This document shows positions 10,095 through 11,191 of a stretch of 11,191 nucleotides of DNA, piece by piece. The position numbers and the translations under genes were made by a program. Below the pieces are notes generated by a model. The model had not been told where the DNA came from. It was given only the letters and a program-made list of their open reading frames with translations, and made no database searches. The DNA comes from Pigoraptor vietnamica (taxonomy: Eukaryota > Opisthokonta > Filasterea): the NCBI GenBank assembly GCA_943704525.1, contig CALSCQ010001861.1:1-11191 (forward strand), given 5' to 3'. The number at the start of each line of letters is the position of its first letter. The first letter of the stretch is position 1.

Positions 10095-10655
10095 GCGTTG
10101 TTCGCCCTCTGAACGAGAGATGGTTTCAAAAAGATCAATGTCTCGTCTCTCTCACCCCTCCTGCCTTCTTTCTGCACCTCTATCGCTGCGTGCGCTGCTT
10201 GCGTTTGCGTCCCGCGCGCGCCCGCTTGCCTGCCAATGAACAACCGAATCATATATGGCTGACCGTGACGTTGATTTGGAAATGGAAGAAAAAATTTGAT
10301 TTTTTTTGCTCAGCCTTGCCAATCCGACACTCACATCAGCTGGCCGAGTCTGCGTCAAGCGGCGACGGCTTCGAAAGATCGCCATCTGCGCCGTCGTTTG
10401 CATTTCATGCAAGTTCCTTTCTTCCGTCCCTCGGCAAACTTCAGCGCAGAACCGCACCCGTCTTTCTCCATTTCGTTTTTTGCGACTTCATTTTTCGGGG
10501 GCGACGCAGAGGTCTAACCAGCCTTCACTCAAATCGTACTTTACATGCCCTTCAGTTTGGGATGGCGTGTTGCCGATAGCGTTTGAAGTACTGCGTGCGG
10601 CTGCGTGCGACGAGGGCAGCGGCGGTCAATCTGCCCTCGAGGCGTGACGTCCACG
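10095..10655. other. Intergenic region between ATG5 and the next plus-strand gene
   Basis: This 561-base stretch should contain the ATG5 3' untranslated region and the promoter of the downstream gene. An A/T homopolymer patch lies at about 10284-10310. No AATAAA polyadenylation signal is evident after the ATG5 stop. Small open frames occur on both strands without recognisable content. TGACGTCC is present at 10645-10652. I see no RNA gene. Confidence 0.5.
10645..10652 (+). promoter_or_regulatory. TGACGTCC motif next to a start codon
   Basis: The octamer lies four bases before the ATG at 10656. It repeats the motif at 8113-8120 and differs by one base from the palindrome at 3661-3668. If the transcript starts upstream, this is leader sequence rather than promoter. 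Confidence 0.25.
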
Positions 10656-11127
10656 ATGGACGGATCGCGCTCTCCGTTGGCGCCGTCGTCGCCCGGCGGC
10701 TTTGACATTGCGCGCGCGCGTGCCATGTTGGCGACGTTTCAGCAAGCGCAGGCGCGACGACAAGAGGGTTCGTCGGCAGACTCCACGCCACTCTTGCGGT
10801 CGTCGGATGCGCTGTCGGTGCCGAGTGTGTCGGGCGGTGGGAGCCTTGCTTCGAGCCCGATGAAAGAGAAGGAGACACCTGTCCCACAGTCGCAGTCCGT
10901 CACTTCGCCGATGGTCACAACACGGAGTCCCGGGGTGGCGCCGGCAGTTGTTGTGGCTTCGGCGTCGCAAGACGTGATTCCGCCGCTTGATCTTGCCAAG
11001 CTGACAGAGGGATGGACGGACGACGACTGGTGCGTCATCCCATCTGTCGCGGTGACGTTGCCATGCCTGTGTACTGTACCGTTTGTGTTCGCAAATTCCC
11101 ATTGCTCTTCTCACTCAATCTTGTTGT

Positions 11128-11191
<64 letters not shown>
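10656..11191 (+). CDS. Hypothetical protein, first exon with low-complexity N terminus, cut by the right edge
   Basis: I do not recognise this protein. A frame from ATG at 10656 is open to the window end. Codon use is G/C-biased like the neighbouring exons to about 11029, after which the frame turns into cysteine- and phenylalanine-rich text and then CT repeat. The likely donor is GTGCGTCATC at 11030, inside a Trp codon (TG|G), exactly like the second ATG5 intron. Exon 1 would then be 10656-11029, coding 124 residues plus a split Trp125. It begins MDGSRSPLAPSSPGGFD, then has a short charged helix-like stretch (FDIARARAMLATFQQAQARRQE). A long Ser/Pro/Val-rich region follows, and the exon ends LDLAKLTEGWTDDDW, which may begin a folded domain. 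There is no signal peptide. A disordered regulatory N terminus of a cytosolic protein is plausible, but the function is unknown. Confidence 0.6.
11132..11191. repeat. (CT)30 microsatellite at the right edge
   Basis: An uninterrupted CT dinucleotide run occupies the last 60 bases and is cut by the window end, so its true length is unknown. It probably lies in the first intron of the gene starting at 10656, with CT in the sense strand. Confidence 0.97.

Overview
This window is nuclear DNA from a unicellular or otherwise compact eukaryote. Four genes are interrupted by short GT-AG introns, mostly 63 to 200 bases long. Codon third positions favour G and C, and dinucleotide repeats are common. All three stop codons are used as stops: TAA in the Nudix gene, TAG in the GTPase gene and TGA in the ATG5 gene. 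None occurs inside a spliced frame, so the standard genetic code applies. The lineage cannot be decided from the sequence. The conserved genes show only that this is a eukaryote with an autophagy conjugation system and a GNL1-type GTPase. There is no sign of bacterial operons, mobile elements or CRISPR.

Layout: (1) A minus-strand gene from 3168 down past the left edge encodes a secreted or surface protein with a clean signal peptide and no recognised domain. At least six exons are visible. (2) A plus-strand six-exon gene (3797-4914) encodes a 198-residue ADP-sugar pyrophosphatase of the NUDT5/YSA1 type with a perfect Nudix box. (3) A minus-strand eleven-exon gene (7699 down to 4964) encodes a 617-residue circularly permuted GTPase that is clearly GNL1/HSR1. 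(4) A plus-strand seven-exon gene (8418-10094) encodes a 284-residue ATG5, including the lysine expected to be joined to ATG12. (5) A plus-strand gene starting at 10656 has a low-complexity first exon and leaves the window in a CT repeat, probably inside its first intron.

Genes 1 and 2 are divergent (628 bases apart), genes 2 and 3 are convergent (only 49 bases between stop codons), genes 3 and 4 are divergent (718 bases apart) and genes 4 and 5 are in tandem (561 bases apart). The genes belong to unrelated processes: nucleotide-sugar clean-up, a nucleolar-type GTPase, autophagy and an unknown secreted protein. This is an ordinary gene-dense eukaryotic neighbourhood, not a functional cluster. 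I do not see a convincing undescribed system. The points most worth a second look are the unknown secreted protein, an exact match to the U1 snRNA 5' end (equally a perfect splice donor on the other strand) in the divergent ATG5/GNL1 spacer, TGACGTC motifs near gene starts, and the placement of microsatellites in introns.
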